A stretch of 64,000 nucleotides of DNA from Candidatus Phaeomarinobacter ectocarpi (GTDB lineage Bacteria > Pseudomonadota > Alphaproteobacteria > CGMCC-115125): the NCBI RefSeq assembly GCF_000689395.1, contig NZ_HG966617.1, positions 2,072,274-2,136,273 of the forward strand, in the 5' to 3' direction. A program made the translations under genes and the position numbers. Below are positions 17,351 through 26,942 of the stretch, piece after piece. The stretch's first letter is position 1. Each line of letters opens with the position of its first letter. The notes beneath the pieces were generated by a model. It was not told where the DNA came from. It searched no databases and was given only the letters and a program-made list of their open reading frames with translations.

Positions 17351-17444
17351 ACCCACCCCCGAATGTGTCAGACCCGCCAGCAATACCGGCAGTCACACAA
17401 TCATACAGGGTCTGGCCTACAGGGTCTCGTCTCACCTTGGAAAT

Positions 17445-17520
<76 letters not shown>

Positions 17521-17598
17521 CGCCGGGCAGGAGGATCAGCGTCCGGGAAACTCAAGAATCTCCGTTGGAAAAGACGCTGCCTGCGCGAACGATGGCGG

Positions 17599-17627
17599 GT
17601 GATAGCAAAGCCCTGCGCCCGCCGCAA
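17599..17627 (-). promoter_or_regulatory. Probable sigma-70 promoter for tRNA-Lys
   Basis: On the minus strand TTGCGG (17627-17622) and TATCAC (17604-17599) are spaced by 17 bases. It lies about 80 bases upstream of the mature tRNA 5' end and 50 bases past the rodA stop. The GC-rich spacer and TATCAC box resemble stable-RNA promoters of alphaproteobacteria. Confidence 0.6.
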
Positions 17628-17678
17628 GTAGCCAGCGCTGATTTGTCCTGATGTAAAAACCTGTTGCGCCTGAATGGG

Positions 17679-18824
17679 CTAGATGATGCCGCCACCGCGC
17701 GGCAATTCCTCGCCCCGATGCACATAGATACTCATCAAAAGGCCAAACCCGGCCAGAATGACCAGCATGGCCGACCCGCCATAGGACACCAGCGGAAGGG
17801 GCACACCCACAATCGGGATCAGCCCCATCACCATGGCGACATTGATGAAGACATAGAGGAAGAAATTGACGGCCAGAGCCGCCACCAACAGCCGGCCGAA
17901 CTGATGACGAATGCCGATGGCAACCGTCAATGCAAAGCCAAGCACCGCCGCATACAGCCCCATGAGAGCAAGCCCCCCCATCAGCCCCATTTCCTCAGAC
18001 AGCATCACGAAAATAAAGTCGGTCTGTTTTTCCGGCAGGAAGTTCAAATGGCTCTGGGTGCCTTCCATGAAGCCCTTGCCCCACACACTGCCCGAGCCCA
18101 GCGCAATCTTGGCCTGGGTCGTGTGATAGCCGGCGCCCAGCGGATCCCTCGATGGATCAAGGAACGTAAACACCCGTTCCTTTTGATAGGGATGCAAAAA
18201 TTCCCAGACGATGGGAATGGCAGCCAGGGCAGCAGCACCCGCTGCAATAATGTAGCGCCAGGACAGACCGGCCATGAAGATGATGGAGATGCCCACGACG
18301 GACAGCAGCAGCGCCGTACCAAGATCCGGCTGACGCAGGACCAGTGCCACCGGCAAGGCGATGAACGCCAGCGCTGGCAACAGATACAGCGGATGGGAGA
18401 CCCGGTCCTGTTCCAGCACGTGATAGTAGCGCGCCAATGCCAGGGCCAGCGTAATTTTCATAAGCTCTGACGGCTGCAGCTGAATGAAGCCAAGATTGAT
18501 CCAGCGCGTCGCTCCCATACCTGTGGTGCCCGCAACCTCGACGGCAATCAGCAACAACAGAGCGAAGGCGTAAGCAGGATAAGCAAGCTGCAACCATATG
18601 CGCGGGTCGATCAGCGCAAACACAAGCAAAATCGCCATGCCCATGGCAAAGCGGATCATCTGCCGTGAGGCCCACGGGTCAAAACTGCCGTCGGCGGCCG
18701 AATACAGCATCGCAAATCCGACCGCAGCGATAGCCGTGATGAGCAGCATGAACACCCAATTGATCTCGTAGAGCTTGTCCACAAGGCTCATGCGGCCGGA
18801 GCGTGATATGGCCTCCATAACCAT
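17679..18824 (-). CDS. rodA: Rod-shape-determining peptidoglycan glycosyltransferase RodA
   Basis: SEDS-family glycosyltransferase that polymerises lipid II during cell elongation, in the inner membrane with PBP2. The 381 residues form about ten membrane segments. Conserved SEDS stretches are visible: GATRWINLGFIQLQPSELMK near 150-170, RQPDLGTALLL, and VGVPLPLVSYGGSAML near the C-terminus. Its ATG shares one base with the PBP2 stop. A second ATG 33 bases downstream (before SLVDKLYEIN) is possible. It is the last gene of the mre-mrd cluster. Confidence 0.96.
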   Translation of the reverse strand: MVMEAISRSGRMSLVDKLYEINWVFMLLITAIAAVGFAMLYSAADGSFDPWASRQMIRFAMGMAILLVFALIDPRIWLQLAYPAYAFALLLLIAVEVAGTTGMGATRWINLGFIQLQPSELMKITLALALARYYHVLEQDRVSHPLYLLPALAFIALPVALVLRQPDLGTALLLSVVGISIIFMAGLSWRYIIAAGAAALAAIPIVWEFLHPYQKERVFTFLDPSRDPLGAGYHTTQAKIALGSGSVWGKGFMEGTQSHLNFLPEKQTDFIFVMLSEEMGLMGGLALMGLYAAVLGFALTVAIGIRHQFGRLLVAALAVNFFLYVFINVAMVMGLIPIVGVPLPLVSYGGSAMLVILAGFGLLMSIYVHRGEELPRGGGII

Positions 18825-20740
18825 CAGCCACGTCCTCCTGATGCGTCCGCGGCGCTTTCAAGCGACGTCACATCACTGCCCGGTGTCAGCTTCTCATACG
18901 CGGACATCTGCATGGGGTCGCGTGTCAGGACGCGCGTCATGATGTCTTTCGCTACGGGAGCCGCGGCACGGCTGCCGCCGCCGCCATGATCGACAATGAC
19001 GGAAATGGAATAGCGTGGGTTTTCAACGGGTCCATAGCCGACGAACAACGCGTGGTCACGGAACTTCCATGGCAGCTCGTTATTCTTGAGCACGCCCCTC
19101 GCCCGTTCTTCACGCGAAATGCGGCGCACCAGAGCTGTCCCGGTCTTGCCGGCCATGCTGGCATTTTCAAGCGGCAGCCGGGAACGGAAGGCCGTACCAC
19201 CGGGAATATTCACTACCGCGTCCATGCCGTCCTGAATGACTTTCATATGAGCCGGGTCAATACCCATTGGCACCACCTGAGGCATTTCTCGCAGTTGCCC
19301 GCCTACGGACCGCACAAGCCACGGCCGAACACCATTGCCGCCATTGGCGAGGCGCGCCGCCATGGTTGCCAGCTGCAGCGGCGTCGTCAGCACATAGCCC
19401 TGCCCGATCGAGGCATTGAGCGTTTCACCCTGTTGCCAGGAAATACCCGTCGTGGCGCGCTTCCAGCCGCGCGACGGTACCAGGCCCGATTTCTCGCCCG
19501 CCATATCAACAGCCAGTTGGTCACCCAGACCAAAGCGCCGCGACATTTCCTCAATCTTGTCGATGCCAACGCGCTTGCCGATTTCATAGAAATAGACATT
19601 GCAGGACTGCTTGATGGCTTCGACCATATTGACCGGCCCATGCCCCCCGCGTTTCCAGCAGTGGAAGTCATGACTGCCCAGCGTCACCTTGCCGGTGCAG
19701 GAGATCATGCGACGCGGACTGATCGTCCCCGCCTCAAGGGCGGCAAGAGCAACAATCATCTTGTAGGTAGACCCCGGCGGGTATTGCCCGGCCAGTGTCT
19801 TGTTCACCAGGGGATTGAGCTCATTGTTCGTCAGCCCATCCCACTCGGCCTGACTAAGGCCGACATTGAACAGATTGGGGTCAAATCCAGGCGCAGACAC
19901 AATCGACACAAGTTCGCCGGTCAACACATCCATCACAACGACAGACGCACTCTCCCCGCGCACACGCTCAGTTGCGTAGCGCTGAATGTCCATGTCGAGG
20001 GTCAGAACAACTTCATCCCCCGGTGTGCCGGGATCCTTGGCCAGCTCACGAATGACCCGGCCAAATGCATTCACCTCAACGCGGCTGTTGCCCGCGCGTC
20101 CGCGCAGTTCGTTCTCCAGCAGTCGCTCAACACCCGACCGTCCAACCCGAAAGCCCGGCAGTTGCAAGAGCGGGTCGTTGGCGCCCTCCAGATCCTTGTC
20201 CGTAACGGCGGCCACATACCCCACCACGTGAGCCAGGTCTTCTCCATACGGATAATGCCGCGTATCGCCCACCTCCGGCTGAAGACCCGGAAGATCTGGT
20301 GTGTGGATATTGATCTCGGCAAAGGATTCCCACTCAAGGTTTTCCGCAACCGTGAGAGGAACAAAGCCACGCTTCTGACGCACTTCGCGCAGCAGGCGCT
20401 TACGGGTCCGGTCAGAAATGGGAATAATCTCGGAGAGCTTGTCGAGGGTGGTCTCGACGTCATCTGTCTGCTCGGGGATCAGCACAACGCGGAAATTCTG
20501 GCGGTTGGACGCCAGCTTCTCTCCGAAGCGGTCCAGAATTTCACCCCGCAGGGGTGGCAGCAGCCGAACATTGACGCGGTTTTCTTCCGCCAGAATTTCG
20601 TATTCCTGGCTTTCAATCACCTGCAGATAGTACATCCGCCCGGCAAGCACCGTGAAAAGCGCCACCTGGCCTCCGCCAAGAATGGCTGCCCGGCGGGAAA
20701 ACATCTTCTGCTTATCTGCATCGCGATCATCTAGTGCCAT
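18824..20740 (-). CDS. mrdA: Penicillin-binding protein 2 (elongation transpeptidase)
   Basis: Class B PBP that cross-links peptidoglycan during elongation, anchored in the inner membrane. The 638-residue product has a short cytoplasmic N-terminus, a membrane anchor (GGGQVALFTVLAGRMYYLQV), a dimerisation region, and a transpeptidase domain with PPGSTYKMIVAL (active-site SxxK), KQSCNVYFY (SxN) and MAGKTGTA (KTG). The frame extends upstream to 20896, but ATG 20740 begins the conserved MALDDRDADKQK sequence. It lies 10 bases past the mreD stop and overlaps rodA by one base. Confidence 0.96.
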   Translation of the reverse strand: MALDDRDADKQKMFSRRAAILGGGQVALFTVLAGRMYYLQVIESQEYEILAEENRVNVRLLPPLRGEILDRFGEKLASNRQNFRVVLIPEQTDDVETTLDKLSEIIPISDRTRKRLLREVRQKRGFVPLTVAENLEWESFAEINIHTPDLPGLQPEVGDTRHYPYGEDLAHVVGYVAAVTDKDLEGANDPLLQLPGFRVGRSGVERLLENELRGRAGNSRVEVNAFGRVIRELAKDPGTPGDEVVLTLDMDIQRYATERVRGESASVVVMDVLTGELVSIVSAPGFDPNLFNVGLSQAEWDGLTNNELNPLVNKTLAGQYPPGSTYKMIVALAALEAGTISPRRMISCTGKVTLGSHDFHCWKRGGHGPVNMVEAIKQSCNVYFYEIGKRVGIDKIEEMSRRFGLGDQLAVDMAGEKSGLVPSRGWKRATTGISWQQGETLNASIGQGYVLTTPLQLATMAARLANGGNGVRPWLVRSVGGQLREMPQVVPMGIDPAHMKVIQDGMDAVVNIPGGTAFRSRLPLENASMAGKTGTALVRRISREERARGVLKNNELPWKFRDHALFVGYGPVENPRYSISVIVDHGGGGSRAAAPVAKDIMTRVLTRDPMQMSAYEKLTPGSDVTSLESAADASGGRG

Positions 20741-20750
20741 GGGTCTGTCC

Positions 20751-21260
20751 TTACGCTGCCGGTGCCAGGATCGCCATCTGACGATTGATCCGGGTAAGGA
20801 TGAAAGAGACCGGTGGGTAGATGAGCGCCGTAATGCCTGCCTGCCATAGCAGTGGCAGAGGATTGACCGCGATGCCGTAGTGAACAGATGCCCCAAACCA
20901 CATGATCACGGCAGCGATGGCACAAATGGCAAGAAAGCCGACCCACAAAGTCGAAAAGCCGCGCCCCATCAAGAACAGGCGCTGAGAATGGGTAAGACCG
21001 TAGGCCGCCAGCAGAACAACCGTATAAAGACCAAGCGGGCCGCCTGACATGATGTCCTGCAGCAGCCCGATGAAAAACACAGCCCAAGGCGGAAAGAACT
21101 CAGGCCGGTGAACGGAGAAGAAATAGACAACCGCCAGGGTGAAGATCGGAGCGATTGTGCCCCCGGTTCCAACGCCCACGGGGACGAGGCCCAACAAAAT
21201 GCAAATGAGGGACAAGCCCACAGGAACAGCAATCCAGAATGCCTGCGATACATCACGCAT
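20751..21260 (-). CDS. mreD: Rod shape-determining protein MreD
   Basis: Small inner-membrane elongasome component linking MreC and the synthases. The 169 residues form about five to six membrane segments (for example AVPVGLSLICILLGLVPVG and FFPPWAVFFIGLLQDIMSGGPLGLYTVVLL, the latter with the family LQD-G-PLG stretch). Position between mreC (2-base gap) and mrdA (10-base gap) is decisive for this poorly conserved family. Confidence 0.9.
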   Translation of the reverse strand: MRDVSQAFWIAVPVGLSLICILLGLVPVGVGTGGTIAPIFTLAVVYFFSVHRPEFFPPWAVFFIGLLQDIMSGGPLGLYTVVLLAAYGLTHSQRLFLMGRGFSTLWVGFLAICAIAAVIMWFGASVHYGIAVNPLPLLWQAGITALIYPPVSFILTRINRQMAILAPAA

Positions 21261-21262
21261 GG

Positions 21263-22291
21263 CTACTCATCGGCCTCCCCGGCTGGCGTTGCAGGAGCGG
21301 CGTCAGATGCATTGGCACTGTCAGTGCCGGCTGCAGCGCCGGGCTCGCCTGCGCGCTCAACAATCTGATCATTGGCAGCAGGCTCAGAGTTGGGAAGCGC
21401 TGGCGTGGGCTTCGCATCATCTGCCACGTCTTCGCTGGCCGCTTCTTCGTCTGAGTCAGCGACGACACGGGTCGGGAAATCGTATTGTAGCAACCGCACA
21501 GCGCTGGTGCGGTCAAATTCAGAGTTGGTCTGCAGGCGCGGGCTACCATCGCTGGCCATGACCACAATGCCAACGGGAAGGTCCGGCGGCATCAGGCCGC
21601 CGTGTCCCGACGTGACGATCTGATCACCCGGAGACAGACGCGCTTCGGGCGGCAGAAATTCAATCTTGGGAAAGCGGCTGTTGTCGCCAACCGCAATCGC
21701 CCGATACCCGCCCGGCTCGACACGCACGGGGACGCGGCTGTTGAGGTCGGTCAAAAGCAGCACGCGGGATGCTGTCGCGCCCGTGCTGACGACGCGCCCG
21801 ATCAGGCCCTCGTCATCCACGACCGCCTGTCCCGCTTCAACGCCGGCGTCCTGGGGTACATTCACGATGAAGGCGTGAACAAATGGCCCGCCGCTATCAC
21901 CAATGATCTTGCCGGTCGCATATTGGATGGTGGGCTCAACGGTGACGTCGAGCAGCGCTTCAAAGCGGGCGACCCGGCGCTCAAGCGACAAGGCCTGCTG
22001 GCGCCAGGCTTTCAGTTCTTCGTTCTCCGCGCGCAGCCGCGCATTCTCTTCGAAGACATAGGCGTATTCGTCGGTTGAAGCGATGAAGTTGCGAACAGCC
22101 GCAACAGGGCGCGAGGCAAGCTCGAGAAGGGGTGCAGACAGATCGGTCATGACCTGACGGGTACGGTCCACGAGATAGCTCTCGGCACGACCGACCAGCA
22201 GGACGGAGGCAAGCGTAAGCGTCACCACCAGCGACAGCCGGTACGATGACACCCGAAACGGAAGTTTGACCCTGTTGGTCGGTTCCCTCAC
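21263..22291 (-). CDS. mreC: Cell shape-determining protein MreC
   Basis: Periplasmic scaffold of the elongasome with one N-terminal membrane anchor. After VREPTNRVKLPFR comes an anchor (LSLVVTLTLASVLLVG), a coiled coil (EENARLRAENEELKAWRQQALSLERRVARFEALL), and the double beta-barrel domain (KIIGDSGGPFVHAFIVNVPQDAGVEAGQAVVDDEGLIGRVV; GDQIVTSG). I chose GTG 22291, preceded by GAGGG at about 8 bases; the open frame runs to 22342. The C-terminal 80 residues are acidic and rich in Ala and Pro, probably disordered. Confidence 0.93.
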   Translation of the reverse strand: MREPTNRVKLPFRVSSYRLSLVVTLTLASVLLVGRAESYLVDRTRQVMTDLSAPLLELASRPVAAVRNFIASTDEYAYVFEENARLRAENEELKAWRQQALSLERRVARFEALLDVTVEPTIQYATGKIIGDSGGPFVHAFIVNVPQDAGVEAGQAVVDDEGLIGRVVSTGATASRVLLLTDLNSRVPVRVEPGGYRAIAVGDNSRFPKIEFLPPEARLSPGDQIVTSGHGGLMPPDLPVGIVVMASDGSPRLQTNSEFDRTSAVRLLQYDFPTRVVADSDEEAASEDVADDAKPTPALPNSEPAANDQIVERAGEPGAAAGTDSANASDAAPATPAGEADE

Positions 22292-22445
22292 TGCATACGC
22301 CCTCAAAGCAACCCGCGGATGACCGCAAGGTCGCCAGTCCACATTCCCCCAAACGGATGCCCCCGCACCCGACTTAAGCGGCTAAGCTAATGCCCTGATA
22401 TCTCAGCATTATTAACGCCGACTCACAAGACGCGCCGCCACACGC

Positions 22446-22478
22446 AAAAAGTGCTCAAGGGGCGCAAAAAACGCCCCT
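22446..22478 (-). terminator. Stem-loop between mreB and mreC
   Basis: On the minus strand AGGGGCG and CGCCCCT pair around a U-rich loop, and UUUUU follows about 8 bases after the stem. It sits just past the mreB stop, so it probably reduces read-through into mreC. The delayed U-run makes it a weak intrinsic terminator. Confidence 0.5.
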
Positions 22479-22484
22479 CAAAGC

Positions 22485-23627
<1,143 letters not shown>

Positions 23628-25214
23628 TTATGGCGCAACCATGGCTTCGGGCGCCGTTTTCAGACGCTTTGTTTGCAGCCGGTTGAGCGCGCTGACATAA
23701 GCCCGCGCACTTGCAACCAGCGTATCTGTGTCGGCACCCCGTCCGGTAACGGATTTGCCGTCTTCTTCAAGGCGCACGGAGACCTCAGCCTGCGCATCAG
23801 TCCCCCCGGTTACTGCATGGACCTGGTAGAGCTGCAGATGGGCCTGGTAAGGCACCAGTGCCTTGATCGCATTGAAAATGGCATCCACCGGGCCGTCGCC
23901 ATTCGCCTTGGTGGTGTGGGTTTCTCCATCCACTTCCAGCGTCAATGCCGCTTCCTGAGGACCTTCCGTACCCGCCACAACGGACAGCGAAATCACCTTG
24001 ATGTTCTCGTTGCCGGCAGCAACCTCGTCATCCACCAACGCCACAATGTCTTCATCGAAGACATGCTTCTTCTTGTCAGCCAGATCCTTGAAGCGCTTGA
24101 ACGCGTCCTGCAACTGGTTGTCTCCCAGCTCATAGCCCAGCGTCTGTAGCTTGTCCTTGAAAGCATGACGGCCCGAGAGCTTGCCCAGCACCAAAGACGA
24201 CTTGGAGATGCCGACACTCTCAGGCGTCATGATCTCATAGGTCTCCGTGTTCTTCAGCATGCCGTCCTGATGAATGCCGCTCTCATGAGCGAAGGCATTC
24301 TGGCCGACGATGGCCTTGTTATACTGAACCGGAAACGACGTGACGCTGGAAACAACCTTGGACGCCCGGGCAATCATTTCTGATTTGATGCCGGTGTCAT
24401 ACGGCATGACGTCTGCGCGCGTGCGCAATGCCATCACCACTTCCTCAAGCGCTGCATTGCCTGCCCGCTCACCCAGACCATTGATCGTGCATTCGATCTG
24501 ACGCGCACCAGCACCAACGCCGGCCAGCGAATTGGCAACAGCCAAGCCCAGGTCGTTGTGGCAGTGCGTTGAGAACACCGCCTTGTCTGAATTGGGCACG
24601 CGCTCACGCAGCATCGTGAAGATGTCTGCGTATTCAGTCGGCACGGTGTAGCCAACCGTGTCAGGAATATTGATGGTTGTGGCACCCGCCTGAATGGCAG
24701 CCTCGACACACCGGCACAGGAAGTCCCGCTCCGTACGTGTTGCGTCTTCGGCGGACCATTCCACATTGTCCACCAGGTTGCGGGCGAGCGACACGCTGGC
24801 TACCACCGCGTCCAGAACCTGCTCAGGCTCCATCTGCAGCTTGTGCTTCATGTGCACGGGGCTTGTGGAAATGAACGTATGAATACGCCCACGCTCAGCC
24901 TTGCGCAGAGCTTCGCCGGCACGCTCAATGTCTTTTGCCCCGGCCCGCGACAGGCCGCAGATGACGCTGTCCTTGATGCGGCTGGCAATTTCAGACACGG
25001 CCTCAAAGTCACCATTGGAGGCAATCGGAAAACCGGCCTCGATGATGTCCACGCCCATGGCTTCAAGCGTTTCGGCCACCTGGATCTTTTCACCCAGATT
25101 CATGGATGCGCCCGGCGACTGCTCGCCATCGCGCAATGTGGTGTCAAAGATGAGAACGCGGTCGGCGCCTTGGGCTGCCTGTACGCCGCGTCGTGATTTG
25201 CTATCGGGTATCAT
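23628..25214 (-). CDS. leuA: 2-isopropylmalate synthase
   Basis: First committed step of leucine synthesis: acetyl-CoA plus 2-oxoisovalerate gives 2-isopropylmalate. The 528 residues have LRDGEQSPGASM near 28-39 (catalytic Arg and metal Asp), STCHN-type metal site as FSTHCHNDLGLAVANS, the NGLGERAGNAALEEVVM helix, and a C-terminal LeuA allosteric domain (about 400-500) through which leucine would inhibit. The ATG has AAGGA upstream. A Leu-rich leader ORF and a terminator hairpin lie just upstream, so leucine probably also controls it at transcription or translation. Confidence 0.97.
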   Translation of the reverse strand: MIPDSKSRRGVQAAQGADRVLIFDTTLRDGEQSPGASMNLGEKIQVAETLEAMGVDIIEAGFPIASNGDFEAVSEIASRIKDSVICGLSRAGAKDIERAGEALRKAERGRIHTFISTSPVHMKHKLQMEPEQVLDAVVASVSLARNLVDNVEWSAEDATRTERDFLCRCVEAAIQAGATTINIPDTVGYTVPTEYADIFTMLRERVPNSDKAVFSTHCHNDLGLAVANSLAGVGAGARQIECTINGLGERAGNAALEEVVMALRTRADVMPYDTGIKSEMIARASKVVSSVTSFPVQYNKAIVGQNAFAHESGIHQDGMLKNTETYEIMTPESVGISKSSLVLGKLSGRHAFKDKLQTLGYELGDNQLQDAFKRFKDLADKKKHVFDEDIVALVDDEVAAGNENIKVISLSVVAGTEGPQEAALTLEVDGETHTTKANGDGPVDAIFNAIKALVPYQAHLQLYQVHAVTGGTDAQAEVSVRLEEDGKSVTGRGADTDTLVASARAYVSALNRLQTKRLKTAPEAMVAP

Positions 25215-25238
25215 GTATCTCTAGTCCTTCTCGGGTCC

Positions 25239-25264
25239 AAAAGCATGAGAGACCCCTCCCATGC
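25239..25264 (-). terminator. Attenuator-type terminator in the leuA leader
   Basis: The minus-strand RNA GCAUGGGAG-GGGU-CUCUCAUGC forms a 9-bp stem (one G-U) followed by UUUU. It lies between the Leu-rich leader ORF and leuA, 25 bases before the leuA ATG, where an attenuator is expected. The U-run is short. Confidence 0.6.
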
Positions 25265-25337
25265 GGTTCGAAGATGTTGCTTCGTCCCCTGAATGCCCGC
25301 CCTTCCGTATATTGATGAGAAGAAGGACCGCCAGCGC

Positions 25338-25421
25338 TCAGGGGCTGGTAAGGAGAAGGCGCGTACCGAGAAGTAGCAGACGAGCGTAATTGACGTCCGG
25401 GCCAAAGGCGCCGGCGGTCAA
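25338..25421 (-). CDS. leuL: Leucine-rich leader peptide of leuA
   Basis: Short ORF ending ARLLLLGTRLLLTSP and a TGA at 25340-25338; seven of its last sixteen codons are leucine, using CTG, CTA, CTT and CTC. I place the start at TTG 25421, preceded by GGAACGGAA, for a 27-residue peptide; an in-frame ATG at 25457 would give 39 residues but lacks a visible ribosome site. It precedes a terminator hairpin and leuA by 125-220 bases. The arrangement is that of ribosome-stalling attenuators for leucine operons. It does not resemble any leader I can name. Confidence 0.65.
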   Translation of the reverse strand: MTAGAFGPDVNYARLLLLGTRLLLTSP

Positions 25422-25457
25422 TTCCGTTCCAACGATGTCAGCGCGAGCAATGCCCAT

Positions 25458-25778
25458 TGCGCGTCAACCCAATCTTATGTCTGCCAAGCTTCGCAGGTAG
25501 CTATCCACGAATGCCAAAACCACTAAATAAAGCTAGGACTTGGGTGGTTAACGAAAGGTAACCGGATGAGACGAACAGGGCAGAACTCCTGACCTATCAA
25601 CCCGCCCGAAAAGACCCAACGTCACCGCAATCGCCCTAACTTGGCGTTCGATACGCGTAAAAACCTTTTAGGCCAATCCGTGCCCGATGCGCAACAGGTT
25701 GGCAGGCTCTATCTCTATGTTATTTCCGGCTTTTTCAAGGCTCACAGCAGCTCAATGAGGCGGCTGTGCCCGTTGAAC
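25458..25778. other. Intergenic region between leuA leader and LysR gene 3' end
   Basis: 321 bases with no convincing gene. It must contain the leuA promoter on the minus strand, but I could not pick boxes with confidence. A partial dyad ggtta-N8-taacc lies at 25546-25563 and includes TTAA-N7-TAAC, one base off a CtrA site. The part near 25779 is the 3' flank of the LysR gene. Confidence 0.4.
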
Positions 25779-26774
25779 TCATTCAGCGGCGGAAATCGCA
25801 GGTCCATGATCGTTGGCCCCAAGAGTTTCCGTTGCCGGATCATCCTGATGTCCAAGCAGCGGCACCTTGGCCACCTTGGCGCAATTGACCACAAAATCCA
25901 TGGCATCACGCACGCGCCCCACATGGGCGCTGTCATTGTGGGTCACGAGCCAAAGTTCCAGAGCACCCACGTCTTCTGCCTGCCCCACGCGCATAAGCAA
26001 CGGGTCCTGATCACCGACGATGCAGGGAAGTGCCGTAAGACCAAGCCCCTGACGTGCGGCCTCGGCCCTGACAGCAACAGCGTTTGAGCGCATCACGACG
26101 CTCGCCCCCTGCTCTGCCCGGCTCATCCACCACACCGGCCCAAGCGGGCTTTCAGAAAGGCTGAAGCCAATGACCTGATGGCCCGCAAGACGTCCAGGTT
26201 CTTCCGGTGCACCACGCACCGCCAGATAGGCCTGGCTCGCATAAAGCCCGTAGGCCATGTCGCCAATTTTGCGAACAATCACATTGCCCTGTGTCGGCCG
26301 CGCAAAACGAATGGCCACATCAATGTCTTTGAGCGAGCCTGCCGGTGCACCAGCGGACGGTGCCGGACCCGTCAGGTTGGGGTCAGCGACAATTTCAAGC
26401 CGCAGCTCCGGGTGCTCATCGCGAAATGTCGGCAGTTGCGGCGCCAGAACGGCCGATGCCAGAACATCTCCCGCCGCAACGCGGACCACTGCATCCGCCT
26501 CACTGTCATCCGCTACGAAGTCGCGCGCGAGCGCAGACAGTCGCTGATCGACCGGCGCAAGTTGCGCCAGCAACCGTTCGCCGCGCGGCGTCAAACGGTA
26601 TCCGGATCTGGATCGGTCAAACAATCGCGCTCCGAGCGCATCCTCAAGGGACGCGACGCGGCGCAGAACCGTTGTCGTGTTGACCTTTAGAAGCGACGAC
26701 GCAGCAGACAGGCTTCCCGCCTCCGCAACCGCGAGGAAAAACCGCAGATCATCCCAGTTCAATCCGGCAGACAT
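25779..26774 (-). CDS. LysR-family transcriptional regulator
   Basis: DNA-binding regulator of 331 residues. The N-terminal winged helix is clear: LNWDDLRFFLAVAEAGSLSAASSLL, then TTTVLRRVASLEDALGARLFDRSRSGYRLTPRGERLL. The remaining part is a periplasmic-binding-like effector domain. ATG 26774 follows AGGAG by 6 bases; the frame extends 15 bases further. It reads away from purT's 3' end, and its target is unclear; the short dyad TTGC-N6-GCAA about 80 bases upstream could be an autoregulatory site. Confidence 0.93.
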   Translation of the reverse strand: MSAGLNWDDLRFFLAVAEAGSLSAASSLLKVNTTTVLRRVASLEDALGARLFDRSRSGYRLTPRGERLLAQLAPVDQRLSALARDFVADDSEADAVVRVAAGDVLASAVLAPQLPTFRDEHPELRLEIVADPNLTGPAPSAGAPAGSLKDIDVAIRFARPTQGNVIVRKIGDMAYGLYASQAYLAVRGAPEEPGRLAGHQVIGFSLSESPLGPVWWMSRAEQGASVVMRSNAVAVRAEAARQGLGLTALPCIVGDQDPLLMRVGQAEDVGALELWLVTHNDSAHVGRVRDAMDFVVNCAKVAKVPLLGHQDDPATETLGANDHGPAISAAE

Positions 26775-26850
26775 GGCCAACTCCTGCAAATGGTCTGTCT
26801 AGACTATGCAGGATATTGCAGCGCAAAAACGCAAAAATGCGACAAACAAT

Positions 26851-26864
26851 TTGCAAATACGCAA
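26851..26864 (-). promoter_or_regulatory. Candidate LysR-type site upstream of the LysR gene
   Basis: ttgc-N6-gcaa dyad inside a short AT-rich stretch with several gcaaa repeats (26821-26866), about 80 bases before the LysR start. Only the symmetry and position support it. Confidence 0.3.
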
Positions 26865-26888
26865 ACTTGTAACCGATCGCTAGCCGGT

Positions 26889-26904
26889 GGCTTTTGCAAA
26901 AGCC
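26889..26904 (-). terminator. Perfect 16-base palindrome after purT
   Basis: ggcttttgcaaaagcc is a perfect palindrome 38 bases past the purT stop on the minus strand. It can form a 6-bp stem with a tetraloop and probably marks the 3' end of the purT transcript; it lacks a following U-run, so a protein-binding site upstream of the LysR gene is the alternative. Confidence 0.4.
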
Positions 26905-26942
26905 GCAGAAATCCGCATAAATTGAGGTGGTATTGCTGACGA

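Noticed and set aside
18986-20734. A 582-codon open frame antisense to the PBP2 gene
   Set aside because: It results from high third-position GC in mrdA and has no protein-like features; PBP2 motifs settle the strand.
25211-25405. A 64-codon open frame overlapping the leuA leader region
   Set aside because: It lies in another frame with scattered residues; the Leu-rich ORF ending at 25338 explains the region better.
25546-25563. A possible CtrA site (TTAA-N7-TAAC) upstream of leuA
   Set aside because: It misses one base of the consensus and lies about 90 bases from the nearest start, so I do not count it.
26181-26680. Open frames on the plus strand inside the LysR gene
   Set aside because: They are shadows of a gene with a clear LysR helix-turn-helix.
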